From contig NTLF01000014.1 of assembly GCA_002631855.1 (NCBI GenBank), positions 718,474 through 782,473 of the forward strand: DNA of 64,000 nucleotides. Reading direction: 5' to 3'. Below are positions 7,566 to 15,805 of this stretch, one piece after another. Source of the DNA: Zunongwangia sp. ESRF-bin46 (GTDB lineage: Bacteria; Bacteroidota; Bacteroidia; Flavobacteriales; Flavobacteriaceae). The position numbers and the translations under genes were made by a program. The notes beneath the pieces were generated by a model, which was given only the letters and a program-made list of their open reading frames with translations, was not told where the DNA came from and did not search any database. Position 1 is the stretch's first letter. Each line of letters begins with the position of its first letter.

Positions 7566-10543
7566 GTCTTACTAACGAAAATACATTTGAGAGCGCCTTT
7601 GTAGATGCACTATTGGCGACAGACTACATTCTGGGTAATAGTAGTGAATACAGCAAAGAACTTGGTTTTTTTAAAGAAGATATAATTGACTTTCTACAAA
7701 AAACGCAACCAAAAAAATGGGATAAACTCGCTACTATACACGGCGAGCAAATGAAGAATAAAGTACTTCAAAGAATCTATAAAGAAATGGATTTAAGAGG
7801 GAGTTTGGATGTAGTACGTAATGGTTTTACAGATTATGGCATTCGCTTTCAGTTGGCGCACTTTAAGCCACCAACAACCCTTAATCCAGAAGCCAGAACA
7901 TTATATAACGAAAATGTACATAAGGTAACAAGACAACTCTATTATTCTTCAAGAAATACAAATTCTGTTGACTTGTGTATAAGCTTAAATGGCATTCCCG
8001 TGGCAACTTTTGAGCTCAAAAATCAATTTACGGGTCAGGACTTAAATGATGCAAAGCTACAATACGCAAAAACCCGAGACCCAAGAAATATCCTTTTTGC
8101 TTTTAAGAAAAGAGCATTCGTACATTTTGCTGTAGATCAAGATGAGGTTTTTATGACAACCAAAATAGATGGCGATAAAACATATTGGTTGCCATTTAAT
8201 AAAGGCCATAATAAGGGCAAGGGAAACCCACCAGTAAAAAACGGTTATAGTACTCAATACCTTTGGGATTATATTCTGCAAAAGGACAGTTGGATGGAAA
8301 TCATTCAGCGATTCATCCACTTACAAACGGAAACCTATGAGTTTGAAGGACGTACACGTAAAAAGGAAAAAATTATTTTTCCGAGGTATCATCAATTAGA
8401 TGCCGTTAGAAAAGTGTCTAATGATGTTGAGAATTTTGGTGTAGGTTATAACTATCTCATTCAACATAGTGCCGGTAGCGGAAAAAGCAATAGCATAGCG
8501 TGGTTGGCATATAGGCTATCAAGTCTTCATAATGTAAAGAATGATAAAATATTTGATAGTATCATTGTAGTAACAGATAGAAGGGTTCTTGACCAACAAC
8601 TTCAAAATACTATTTATCAATTTGAGCATAAAGCTGGTGTAGTTCAAAAAATTGATGAAAACAGTACCCAATTAGCAGAATCTCTTAAAACAGGTACAAA
8701 AATTATAATTACAACACTTCAAAAATTCCCTTGGGTTATAGATAAGGTAGGTACGTTACCCGATAGAAATTATGCCGTAATAATCGATGAAGCCCATAGC
8801 TCTCAGGGGGGTGAAGCCAGTAAAAAAATGAAAGAGGTGTTAGCTGCAAAAGATCTGGAAGATGCAGAAGTAAAGGATTCAGAAATAGATGTATCAAGTG
8901 AAGACTATATTAACGACCGTATCGAACAGTCCGCCGCTGCACGAGGTCAGCAATCTAATATTTCATTTTTTGCATTTACGGCAACGCCTAAATACAAGAC
9001 GATGAAAATCTTCGACAGATGGAAAAAGGAATCAGGACCAGAAGAGTTTCATCTGTACTCTATGCGCCAAGCAATAGAAGAAGGGTTTATTCTAAACGTC
9101 TTAGAAAATTACACCACTTACGAGTTATACTTTAAACTCAATAAAGCTATAGAAGAAGATCCAAAGCTTAACCAAAAGAAAGCAGCAAAAGCAATTGGGA
9201 AATTTGTGTCGCTACATCCCTATAATGTTGCTCAGAAAACAGCGATAATTATTGAACATTTTAGGCAAGTGGTAGCAAAAAAAATCGGTGGGCGTGCAAA
9301 AGCAATGCTTATTACAGGCTCAAGATTACACGCTAAAAGATATTTTGATGAATTTAAAACATACATCAATGAACAAGGTTACCAAAACGATATAAAAATT
9401 TTAGTAGCGTTCTCTGGTAAAGTAGCAGACATTGATTTTCCCGATGGTGTTTCAGAACCTCAATTAACAGGCTTTGGCTATAAAGAGCTTCCAAAAGTGT
9501 TTGATAAAGATGAATTCCGTATTCTTATTGTAGCAGAAAAATACCAGACAGGCTTTGACCAACCCTTATTACATACAATGTATGTCGACAAAAAATTAGC
9601 TGGAGTAAAGGCAGTTCAAACTTTATCAAGACTCAACAGAACCGCACCTGGTAAAGAAGATACGTTTGTACTGGATTTTGCAAATGATAGAGAAACAATC
9701 AAAGCCGCCTTTGAGCCATACTATCAAATGACAGAGGTTAAAGATGAAACAGATGTAAATCATCTTTTTGATTTAAAAATAGTACTGGATGCATTCCAGC
9801 TATACACGCAAGAGGAAATAAATGGATTTGCTTCTATTTACTTCAACAACAATTTCAGAAATATTTCCAGATACCAATCCAAGCTATACGGTTTTACTAA
9901 TATACCAGTAGAAAGATTCAAAGAATTGGAAGAAGAAAAACAAGATGGGTTTAAGAAAAGCCTGCGTACTTGGACAAATCTCTACGCATTTATGGCTCAG
10001 ATTTTGCCTTTTGTTGAGCCAGAATTTGAAAAATTCTTTGCATTTGCTAAACTATTGCAAACAAGGCTTCCAAAAAGAGACCTGGCAGAAAGCCTTCAAC
10101 TAAGTGATGAAGTTGCGTTAGAATATTACCGCCTTCAAAAAATTAAAGAAGGTAACATAGAGCTTCCCAAAGAAGATGGAAACGTAAGTGGTACTAGAGA
10201 AGCTGGATTAAAGAAGGCAAAAGATGAAGAGGCATATCTATCTGAAATCATTGATGTATTAAACGATCGCTTTGGTACCGAGTTTGAAGAAGCAGACCGT
10301 TTGTTTTTTGAACAAATTGAAGAAGAAATGATTCAAGATGTCAATCTTAAAAAACAAGCCAAAGTAAATGAATTGGATACATTCAAATATGCCTTTGAAG
10401 AATTATTTTTAAATAAACTAATTGAGCGTATGGATCAAAACCAAGAAATTTTCGAAAAAATTCTTGACGATAAATCATTCGGAAATTTGGTCAAAAAATT
10501 TATAATGAATAAAGTATATAATCGATTAAACAAAGATCAATAA
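7562..10543 (+). CDS. hsdR: Type I restriction endonuclease subunit HsdR
   Basis: 993 residues. The N-terminal PD-(D/E)XK nuclease is visible at about 135-155 (SVDLCISLNGIPVATFELKN, with the Asp and the E-x-K). Then come the SF2 translocase motifs: Walker A SAGSGKS (about 302-308), DEAH in VIIDEAHSS (about 406), motif III FTATPK, and the motif VI region LSRLNRTAPGK. The helical C-terminus docks on the methylase core. It translocates and cuts unmodified DNA with HsdM2S. The start overlaps the Ntn-hydrolase-like gene by four bases and its stop abuts the next gene, so one transcript is likely. Confidence 0.96.
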   Translation: MSLTNENTFESAFVDALLATDYILGNSSEYSKELGFFKEDIIDFLQKTQPKKWDKLATIHGEQMKNKVLQRIYKEMDLRGSLDVVRNGFTDYGIRFQLAHFKPPTTLNPEARTLYNENVHKVTRQLYYSSRNTNSVDLCISLNGIPVATFELKNQFTGQDLNDAKLQYAKTRDPRNILFAFKKRAFVHFAVDQDEVFMTTKIDGDKTYWLPFNKGHNKGKGNPPVKNGYSTQYLWDYILQKDSWMEIIQRFIHLQTETYEFEGRTRKKEKIIFPRYHQLDAVRKVSNDVENFGVGYNYLIQHSAGSGKSNSIAWLAYRLSSLHNVKNDKIFDSIIVVTDRRVLDQQLQNTIYQFEHKAGVVQKIDENSTQLAESLKTGTKIIITTLQKFPWVIDKVGTLPDRNYAVIIDEAHSSQGGEASKKMKEVLAAKDLEDAEVKDSEIDVSSEDYINDRIEQSAAARGQQSNISFFAFTATPKYKTMKIFDRWKKESGPEEFHLYSMRQAIEEGFILNVLENYTTYELYFKLNKAIEEDPKLNQKKAAKAIGKFVSLHPYNVAQKTAIIIEHFRQVVAKKIGGRAKAMLITGSRLHAKRYFDEFKTYINEQGYQNDIKILVAFSGKVADIDFPDGVSEPQLTGFGYKELPKVFDKDEFRILIVAEKYQTGFDQPLLHTMYVDKKLAGVKAVQTLSRLNRTAPGKEDTFVLDFANDRETIKAAFEPYYQMTEVKDETDVNHLFDLKIVLDAFQLYTQEEINGFASIYFNNNFRNISRYQSKLYGFTNIPVERFKELEEEKQDGFKKSLRTWTNLYAFMAQILPFVEPEFEKFFAFAKLLQTRLPKRDLAESLQLSDEVALEYYRLQKIKEGNIELPKEDGNVSGTREAGLKKAKDEEAYLSEIIDVLNDRFGTEFEEADRLFFEQIEEEMIQDVNLKKQAKVNELDTFKYAFEELFLNKLIERMDQNQEIFEKILDDKSFGNLVKKFIMNKVYNRLNKDQ

Positions 10544-11521
10544 ATGAAAAACATATACGTAGTAAGAGCAGATTTCGGAAAATACACGCAAGCATTTAAT
10601 GATCACAGTTATGTAGGCTTAGGATGGTTCAATCAGCTTATTGATAAAAGTTTCTCACGGGATGATATAAAAGAACTTTATCGTGAAAAATATCCTCAGG
10701 ATGTACCTATGCGTGTTAATCAAAATTCCGGTCAGGTATATCGTTTTGTCAATGATTTACAAGTAGGTGATATTGTAATTACACCATATAGTACAAATCA
10801 ATTACTAGTTGGCGAGGTGACATCGAAGGTATTTCACAAAGATGATAATACTTCAGTTTATCCTTTACGCAGGGAAGTGAAATGGTTTAATAAAACTGTC
10901 AATCGCCAAAACCTCAGTATTCCCCTTCAAAATTCGCTACGTTCAAGCCTCACATTTTATTCTTTGAAAAATGGAGCTGAAATTTTAGAATATTTCAATT
11001 TAGCCCCTAAAAACCAGCTCAGACAAAAAACAGATTTTAATATTTACACGACCATTAAAGACAAGCTTTTAGAGCTTGACGGTTTTGAGTTCGAAACCTT
11101 CGTGAGTTACTTATTACAAAGTATAGGTTTTGAAAAGACAGACGAAAAGCAAGGAGGTGTTGCAGACGGGGGCATTGATTTTGAGGGAATTTTAAGCGTT
11201 TATAATATCGCCTCGATTAATTTACAGGTACAGGTAAAACGTTTTGAGAATAACAAAATAAGTTGGAAAGAAATTGCTACGTTTCGTGGCGCTATGAAGC
11301 GGGATTTCCAAGGCTGCTTCATTACGTTAAGTGATTTTCAAAAAAAAGCAGTTGACAATGCCACGGATGAAAACAAAATCCCAATTACCCTCATCGATGG
11401 TAAAAAGCTGATAGATATTTTCATAAGCCAATATGACGAAATTATTGTAGCAATGCGCGAGGAAGAAAACGATGAGCTTGCAGATAAACTGAAATTTAAA
11501 AAAGCCCTTGTCCCTCTTTAA
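10544..11521 (+). CDS. Mrr-like restriction endonuclease with N-terminal reader-like domain
   Basis: 325 residues starting at the base after the hsdR stop. The C-terminal ~150 residues form an Mrr-type PD-(D/E)XK domain: FETFVSYLLQSIGFEKT, then GVADGGIDFEG with the catalytic Asp (about 205-212) and INLQVQVKRF with the Q-x-K (about 225-232). Mrr-type nucleases usually cut modified DNA (type IV). The N-terminal ~160 residues (YVVRADFGKY, YVGLGWF, VGDIVITPYS, LLVGEVTS) resemble the beta-rich modules that precede such nucleases and may recognise a base modification; this is inferred. Its place right behind hsdR suggests it complements the type I enzyme against phages with modified DNA. Confidence 0.8.
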   Translation: MKNIYVVRADFGKYTQAFNDHSYVGLGWFNQLIDKSFSRDDIKELYREKYPQDVPMRVNQNSGQVYRFVNDLQVGDIVITPYSTNQLLVGEVTSKVFHKDDNTSVYPLRREVKWFNKTVNRQNLSIPLQNSLRSSLTFYSLKNGAEILEYFNLAPKNQLRQKTDFNIYTTIKDKLLELDGFEFETFVSYLLQSIGFEKTDEKQGGVADGGIDFEGILSVYNIASINLQVQVKRFENNKISWKEIATFRGAMKRDFQGCFITLSDFQKKAVDNATDENKIPITLIDGKKLIDIFISQYDEIIVAMREEENDELADKLKFKKALVPL

Positions 11522-11533
11522 ACAAAACTTTTT

Positions 11534-11791
11534 ATGGATGATATAGTCTTACAAATAATTGTTTTCGTAGCCAGTATTGTTATCACAGCAATCGTCACGT
11601 TTTTTACTACAAAGCACAACCTACGAGAACATACCAATGAAAAATACAATGAGTTAAAAGATAAACTTCATTTACAGGAATTAGAAATTGAGAGACTGAA
11701 AAGCAGAGATGATAATCAGCAAATGGCGATTGATGGTATTAATCAACTTTGGCCAGTAATTAATAAGATCGTAAAAAAAATAGAAAAATGA
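11534..11791 (+). CDS. Small membrane-anchored coiled-coil protein
   Basis: 85 residues. Residues about 4-25 form one hydrophobic transmembrane helix (VLQIIVFVASIVITAIVTFF), followed by a charged helix with heptad spacing (KYNELKDKLHLQELEIERLK) and a C-terminal amphipathic stretch (LWPVINKIVKKIEK). It starts 12 bp after the Mrr-like gene and its stop overlaps the next gene by four bases. Phage and island small proteins of this shape are often spanins, holin-like proteins or membrane anchors; the sequence does not decide. It is coupled to the next gene and leads into the TIR block. Confidence 0.6.
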   Translation: MDDIVLQIIVFVASIVITAIVTFFTTKHNLREHTNEKYNELKDKLHLQELEIERLKSRDDNQQMAIDGINQLWPVINKIVKKIEK

Positions 11792-12042
11792 TGACAATGT
11801 ATGAATATAGAAGATTGTCTGAATTAGGCGATCGTATAAAAGCAAACTTGGCAAGTAAAGATGAGAAAAAGGAATATATGAAGCTATTATTAAAAAGTGG
11901 TAGTATATCTCAAGCTCAATATAATGAATACCTTAGCCAGCAAGGGACAACTCAAGGGGATGATTTAATAGCAGCAGCCCTAGCAGTCGGTGCAATCTTT
12001 TTAATAGGTTATTTAATTAAAGAATTAGGTAGAAAAGATTAA
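11788..12042 (+). CDS. Small protein with SHOCT-like helix and C-terminal membrane segment
   Basis: 84 residues starting at overlapping ATGATG at the stop of the previous gene. The N-terminal half is a charged helical stretch (YEYRRLSELGDRIKANLASK, then KEYMKLLLKSGSISQAQYNEYL) that resembles short oligomerisation modules of the SHOCT type (resemblance only). The C-terminal part is a small-residue-rich hydrophobic helix (IAAALAVGAIFLIGYLI) ending in KELGRKD. A small membrane protein next to TIR genes could be an effector or a partner of the membrane protein at 13225. Function unknown. Confidence 0.6.
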   Translation: MMTMYEYRRLSELGDRIKANLASKDEKKEYMKLLLKSGSISQAQYNEYLSQQGTTQGDDLIAAALAVGAIFLIGYLIKELGRKD

Positions 12043-12045
12043 GAA

Positions 12046-12633
12046 ATGGCTAATATTATTACGGGTACACAATTAGTAATGCTTTCTCAATCAAATGTTA
12101 AAGGGAAAAGCCCCTTTTCATTTGAAATTCTGGCACTGTCAAATATGCATAATAAAACCAAATCAATTTTATCATCAATTACTGGTGAAACCTCTAATGT
12201 TGTAACAATATTTCTTTCTCATTCTCATAGTGAAAAAGTAATGCTTCAAAGTTTTTTATCAATTCTTTTTAGGTTAGGTGTTGAAGTTTATGTCGATTGG
12301 ATGGATGAAGAAATGCCTTATCCGCCCTCAGGAAAAACAGCAGAAAGAATTAAAATAAAAATTAATGAAAATCAAAAATTCATTCTTCTCGCTACAAATC
12401 GAGCAATAGCTTCAAAGTGGTGTAATTGGGAATTGGGATTAGGCGATGCAGCTAAGTTTGACGAAAATATTGCCCTCTTTCCTGTAGCAGAGTCAAACGG
12501 TTGGAATGGCAACGAGTATTTGCAAATATATCCTTATATCGAGAAAATCAACTCAAATTATTTGCAAGACAGTTTTAAAGTAACCAATCCAAAAGGTGGT
12601 TCAATCTCTTTGCAGCGTTGGCTTAATAAATAG
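12046..12633 (+). CDS. TIR-domain protein (first of a tandem pair)
   Basis: 195 residues with a single TIR-type fold. The first strand and loop are TIFLSHSHSEK (about 52-62), the second strand is VEVYVDWMDEE, the third is FILLATNRAIASKW. The conserved SKWCNWEL carries the Glu (about residue 129) that in TIR NADases is catalytic. The N-terminal ~45 residues (GTQLVMLSQSNVKGK) are a separate lead-in. TIR proteins of this size in defence islands make NAD-derived signals or degrade NAD on phage infection, as ThsB of Thoeris does. It starts 3 bp after the previous gene and is followed 3 bp later by a second TIR gene. Confidence 0.85.
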   Translation: MANIITGTQLVMLSQSNVKGKSPFSFEILALSNMHNKTKSILSSITGETSNVVTIFLSHSHSEKVMLQSFLSILFRLGVEVYVDWMDEEMPYPPSGKTAERIKIKINENQKFILLATNRAIASKWCNWELGLGDAAKFDENIALFPVAESNGWNGNEYLQIYPYIEKINSNYLQDSFKVTNPKGGSISLQRWLNK

Positions 12634-12636
12634 TGT

Positions 12637-13221
12637 ATGGGTTATATAACTAAATCTCGTTTGGACAATGTCACCACTAATCGTACTAAGTCATTTAGTA
12701 AGGGGTTAAGTGCACCAGCTATTCTTAATGAAAGCTATAACCCAAACAAACAATATGACATTTTCCTATCTCATAGCTACTTAGATAAGGAACGAATAGC
12801 AAGCCTAAAATTAATTTTGGAATACTACGGGTTTAGTGTTTATGTTGATTGGATTTCTGATGCAGATTTAAATCGAAATAATGTAAACCGAGAAACAGCA
12901 GCAAGAATTCGACACCGTATGAAAAATTGTAAATCATTGCTATACGCAATATCTAATAATAGCGTTGTCAGTAAATGGATGCCTTGGGAACTTGGATATT
13001 TCGATGGAGTCAATGGTAAAATTGCCTTGGTTCCAATAACTGAATCAAATGATGAATATTTAAGAGGTAGTGAGTATTTAGAATTGTATCCTGTCGTTAA
13101 AGAATATTTGATAAAAGGATCTGATAAAAATGCACTTTGGGTCTATGAAAGTGAATTTTCGAACTCTTATGTTATATTAGATGCTTGGATCAATTATGAT
13201 AAAAAACCTTATTTTCACTAA
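12637..13221 (+). CDS. TIR-domain protein (second of a tandem pair)
   Basis: 194 residues with a TIR fold: YDIFLSHSYLDKERI (about 41-55), FSVYVDWISDADLN, CKSLLYAISNNSVVSKW and SKWMPWEL with the catalytic-position Glu (about residue 118). It is a divergent paralogue of the neighbour at 12046: same order SHS...VYVDW...SKW..WEL, same lead-in length, and both keep GLG/GYFDG after the Glu. Two unlike TIR genes side by side suggest sensors for different triggers that feed one effector, an arrangement known for Thoeris thsB. No SIR2-SLOG ThsA is present; the membrane protein next door is the candidate effector. Confidence 0.85.
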   Translation: MGYITKSRLDNVTTNRTKSFSKGLSAPAILNESYNPNKQYDIFLSHSYLDKERIASLKLILEYYGFSVYVDWISDADLNRNNVNRETAARIRHRMKNCKSLLYAISNNSVVSKWMPWELGYFDGVNGKIALVPITESNDEYLRGSEYLELYPVVKEYLIKGSDKNALWVYESEFSNSYVILDAWINYDKKPYFH

Positions 13222-13224
13222 ATA

Positions 13225-13620
13225 ATGGAAGAAAAAATTAAACACTTGGAGTTCATTCAGAATGTAATTTCCCGTCTTTCTCATAAGTCATTTTTAGTGA
13301 AGAGTTGGTCAATTACTACACTTGCTGCAATATGCGCTTTTGGAATTGAAAAACAGAATAGCTTAATATTTATCCTTGGTATACCGGTTAGTCTTTTGTT
13401 TTGGTATTTGGATTCAAAATATTTAATGTTGGAAAGATGCTTTAGAAAACTATACAACAAGGTTAGAAAAGATAAAGTGAATTCTTTTTCAATGAAGATT
13501 TCAAATTCAAAAGATATTAAAATGCATTTAAAGACAGCATTTGGTCATACTGTCGCCCCAATTTACTTACTCGAACTATTATTATGTATAGGGGGTATGA
13601 TATATTACTTTTTTTGTTAG
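13225..13620 (+). CDS. Multi-pass membrane protein, probable effector of the TIR pair
   Basis: 131 residues starting 3 bp after the TIR gene. It has a charged N-terminal helix (EEKIKHLEFIQNVISRLSHK), two hydrophobic helices (SWSITTLAAICAFGIE and LIFILGIPVSLLFWYLD), a conserved-looking cytoplasmic loop (ERCFRKLYNKVRKDK), and a third hydrophobic helix at the C-terminus (YLLELLLCIGGMIYYFF). The layout resembles SLATT-like and other 2-4 TM effectors found beside TIR, SMODS and SLOG genes. A membrane-damaging or channel role downstream of a TIR-made signal is inferred from the family look and spacing only. Confidence 0.7.
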   Translation: MEEKIKHLEFIQNVISRLSHKSFLVKSWSITTLAAICAFGIEKQNSLIFILGIPVSLLFWYLDSKYLMLERCFRKLYNKVRKDKVNSFSMKISNSKDIKMHLKTAFGHTVAPIYLLELLLCIGGMIYYFFC

Positions 13621-13743
13621 CATAGCTTTTAGCTATCTTATTATTTGGAAACTTATAATTTTTAACAATATACCATCCAATTAATAATGTTCCTCAACAA
13701 AATTATCAAGAGGCATCCCTCACAATTACAAAATAATTAAACA

Positions 13744-13920
13744 TTAGGTTAAACCCTCTGTAGGTGCACCTGGGGCATCTCGCTTTACGACTTCAATACA
13801 GTTTTTACGAACCGCAGTTGTAGTATAAGTCTAACTTACACCAATGGGCTCACCATTAGCAGCCTTTAATACAAAATAGTATTAGCTATTTGTGGCAACC
13901 TTAACAGTAAATGGAAAAGA
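13744..13920 (-). pseudogene. Decayed DUF1508 (YegP-like) gene
   Basis: On the minus strand, upstream to downstream, the frame reads FTVKVATNS, stop, YYFVLKAANGEPIGVS, stop, TYTTTAVRKNCIEVVKRD, then APGAPTEGLT and a terminal stop at 13744-13746. This matches the DUF1508/YegP repeat (FxLKAANGE, S.xYxSK..A..GIESVKxNAP). Two in-frame stops at conserved positions (after NS and after GVS) and the lack of a start show a dead remnant. It marks decayed sequence between the TIR block and the reverse transcriptase block. Confidence 0.7.
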
Positions 13921-14059
13921 ATGAATTTTCTAAACTGAAAAAGATGATTTTACAAAATTCCAAAAAGATATAATTAGACAACTTATCTCAAACGATGAAT
14001 GGACAGAAGAAGAATCTATGGATTTGATAGAGTTGTTAGAATTAAAAAGTGAATTATAA
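13911..14059 (+). pseudogene. Remnant of a small acidic ORF, probably frameshifted
   Basis: ATG at 13911 opens MEKNEFSKLKKM but stops after about 20 codons. A second frame is open from about 13936 to the TAA at 14057 with a protein-like acidic sequence (DDFTKFQKDIIRQLISNDEW, then EESMDLIELLELKSEL) and has no start of its own. Joining the two needs one frameshift. It lies in a ~700-bp stretch (13,621-14,320) without an intact gene. Could also be chance; modest confidence. Confidence 0.35.
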
Positions 14060-14269
14060 AAACAGAGGTGTAGGAGTGACAAAAGTTTTTCAGATTGAAG
14101 GTAGTGGTAGTGTAGTGGTAGTTTTAATTTGATTGATTTCATAAAAAAAATAAATATAATAAGGAGATGAAAAATATAAATAAAGGTAAATTATAGTAAA
14201 CCATAAGAAACCAAACACATAATTTGTATATTTAGGCTACCAAATAGTCTTAAACTATATTATATTAAG

Positions 14270-14296
14270 AGCTAATGAAATTTCATTGGCTTTTTT
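14270..14296 (+). terminator. Hairpin terminator ahead of the reverse transcriptase genes
   Basis: AGCTAATGAAA pairs with TTTCATTGGCT over 11 positions (one G-T) and is followed by a T-run. It lies 25 bp before drt3a. It may end a short transcript or be the end of the neighbouring segment. The outer bases resemble the terminator at 21681-21708 (AAGAGCT-AT ... GGCTTTTTT-GTTT). Confidence 0.55.
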
Positions 14297-14320
14297 GTTT
14301 ATTCAAGCTTTGATTAAAAA

Positions 14321-15805
14321 ATGTTAGACCAATCATTTTCATCTAAATCATTTCAAGAAATATTCGATAAAGAAAATCGAAAAGGAATTAATGTTGAAAA
14401 AAGATTCAAAGAAGATTTTGTGGATTCTTTAGCTAAAGTTGGGGAATTAAAAAATATTAGGAAACAAATACAACAAGAAACAGATTTTGATGCAAAAAAG
14501 CTGCTTTATACTGAAAAGAAAAAATTAAAAAAAGAAAGGCATGCACTTGTTTCAGGTGTTTTAGATACGGTTGCTGATGAAATTAATTCCCATACTATCA
14601 ATTTGGAATTAGGAGGTAATTACGGAGGCCAGAGTTATGTATTTGAAAAAAATGTCCATAATTTTTTTATCTCTAAAAAAGTTCAAGACAATATAAACAA
14701 GACTTATAATGTAAAGCAATCATCAAGATATGCTATATTAAGTGAATTGTTAAATTTATTGGAAGACAACTTTCCTAAATATGTTATCCGTACAGACATT
14801 AAAAGTTTTTACGAATCAATTCCTCAAAAGAAATTATTGAACAAAATTGATAGTGATTATTTGTTGAGTATTAAAACAAAAAAGTTTATCCATCAAATTT
14901 TCACAAGCTATAATAGTTTGACCGGACAGACAAATCCTGAAATAGCAAAAGGTGTTCCACGAGGTGTTGGTATAAGTGCCTATTTATCTGAACTCTTTAT
15001 GAGAAGGATAGATAATAAAATTAGGGAACTTGATGATTTAGTTTACTACGCAAGGTATGTAGATGATATAGTTGCTATTTTCGTTCCTAAATCTAAAAAT
15101 ATTGAACCTGATCAATTAATTGGTTATAAAACTAAACTAACAAATTTAATAACAAGTGAAGAACTTGTTTTGAATGTTAAAAAAACAGAAGAGTATAACC
15201 TTTTAGAAGGAATTTTTGATTTAAGATTTAATGACAATAATCCTAATTTCGTTTGCAAAACAATTCAATATTTAGGTTATGATATAGGAAGTGTAATTAC
15301 ATATAAACCTAACGGCAGTATAAAAAGTAAAGATTTAAGTGTTGGGCTTTCAAAAACTAAAATTGATAAGTATTTCAAAAAAATCAAATTATCATTTCAG
15401 CATTTCGAAAAGAAAAAGAAACACAACAGAAAGAATGCTTTTAAATTATTATCAGCTCGGATCAATTATCTCACTTCAAATACAAAATTGAGAAATAACA
15501 AGGATAAAGTTTTTGTTGGCATATATTATTCTAATCCATTTTTGAACAATAATGTATCTCTTCAAAAACTTCAAACAAGGCTTAAATGGCATATCAATAG
15601 AGCTGGATTAACAACTGATGAAAAGAAAACAATGCTTAAGTATTCTTTTGCAGAAGGGTTTAAGAAGAAAACATTTCAAGTATTGCCATTAAAAAATAAA
15701 AAATATAAAAGCCATAACAGAAAACGAAATGATGTAAATAATCAGAATAACAAAGGGGTATTACAATTTGGCATTGCTGAAATCAATTCAATTTGGAAAA
15801 GATGA
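14321..15805 (+). CDS. drt3a: Reverse transcriptase, DRT type 3 first subunit (Drt3a-like)
   Basis: 494 residues. RT palm motifs in order: motif A RTDIKSFYESI (Asp about 159), motif B GVPRGVGISAYLSELFM, catalytic YVDD in YYARYVDDIVAIF (about 246-249), and IQYLGYDIG further on. No maturase, endonuclease or retron-type VTG element was seen. The N-terminal ~100 residues are helical and charged; the C-terminus is basic (KNKKYKSHNRKRNDVN), fitting RNA binding. A second RT gene overlaps it by four bases. Tandem unknown-group RTs of these lengths are the hallmark of DRT type 3 (UG3 + UG8), an anti-phage system; the shorter RT comes first, as here. Type assignment rests on gene arrangement and lengths, not on a search. 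Confidence 0.8.
   Translation: MLDQSFSSKSFQEIFDKENRKGINVEKRFKEDFVDSLAKVGELKNIRKQIQQETDFDAKKLLYTEKKKLKKERHALVSGVLDTVADEINSHTINLELGGNYGGQSYVFEKNVHNFFISKKVQDNINKTYNVKQSSRYAILSELLNLLEDNFPKYVIRTDIKSFYESIPQKKLLNKIDSDYLLSIKTKKFIHQIFTSYNSLTGQTNPEIAKGVPRGVGISAYLSELFMRRIDNKIRELDDLVYYARYVDDIVAIFVPKSKNIEPDQLIGYKTKLTNLITSEELVLNVKKTEEYNLLEGIFDLRFNDNNPNFVCKTIQYLGYDIGSVITYKPNGSIKSKDLSVGLSKTKIDKYFKKIKLSFQHFEKKKKHNRKNAFKLLSARINYLTSNTKLRNNKDKVFVGIYYSNPFLNNNVSLQKLQTRLKWHINRAGLTTDEKKTMLKYSFAEGFKKKTFQVLPLKNKKYKSHNRKRNDVNNQNNKGVLQFGIAEINSIWKR

Noticed and set aside
12046..13221. Complete canonical Thoeris
   Set aside because: TIR genes are present but no SIR2-SLOG ThsA or macro-domain effector is in the window; only a Thoeris-like idea is kept.
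13930..14142. Minus-strand 70-residue frame
   Set aside because: Low-complexity Ser/Leu-rich composition over the broken small ORF on the plus strand; a shadow.
14059..14320. Retron-type msr/msd RNA upstream of the first RT
   Set aside because: No fold-back with flanking inverted a1/a2 repeats and branching G was found; the RTs lack retron signature elements, and a better RNA candidate lies downstream at 18105.
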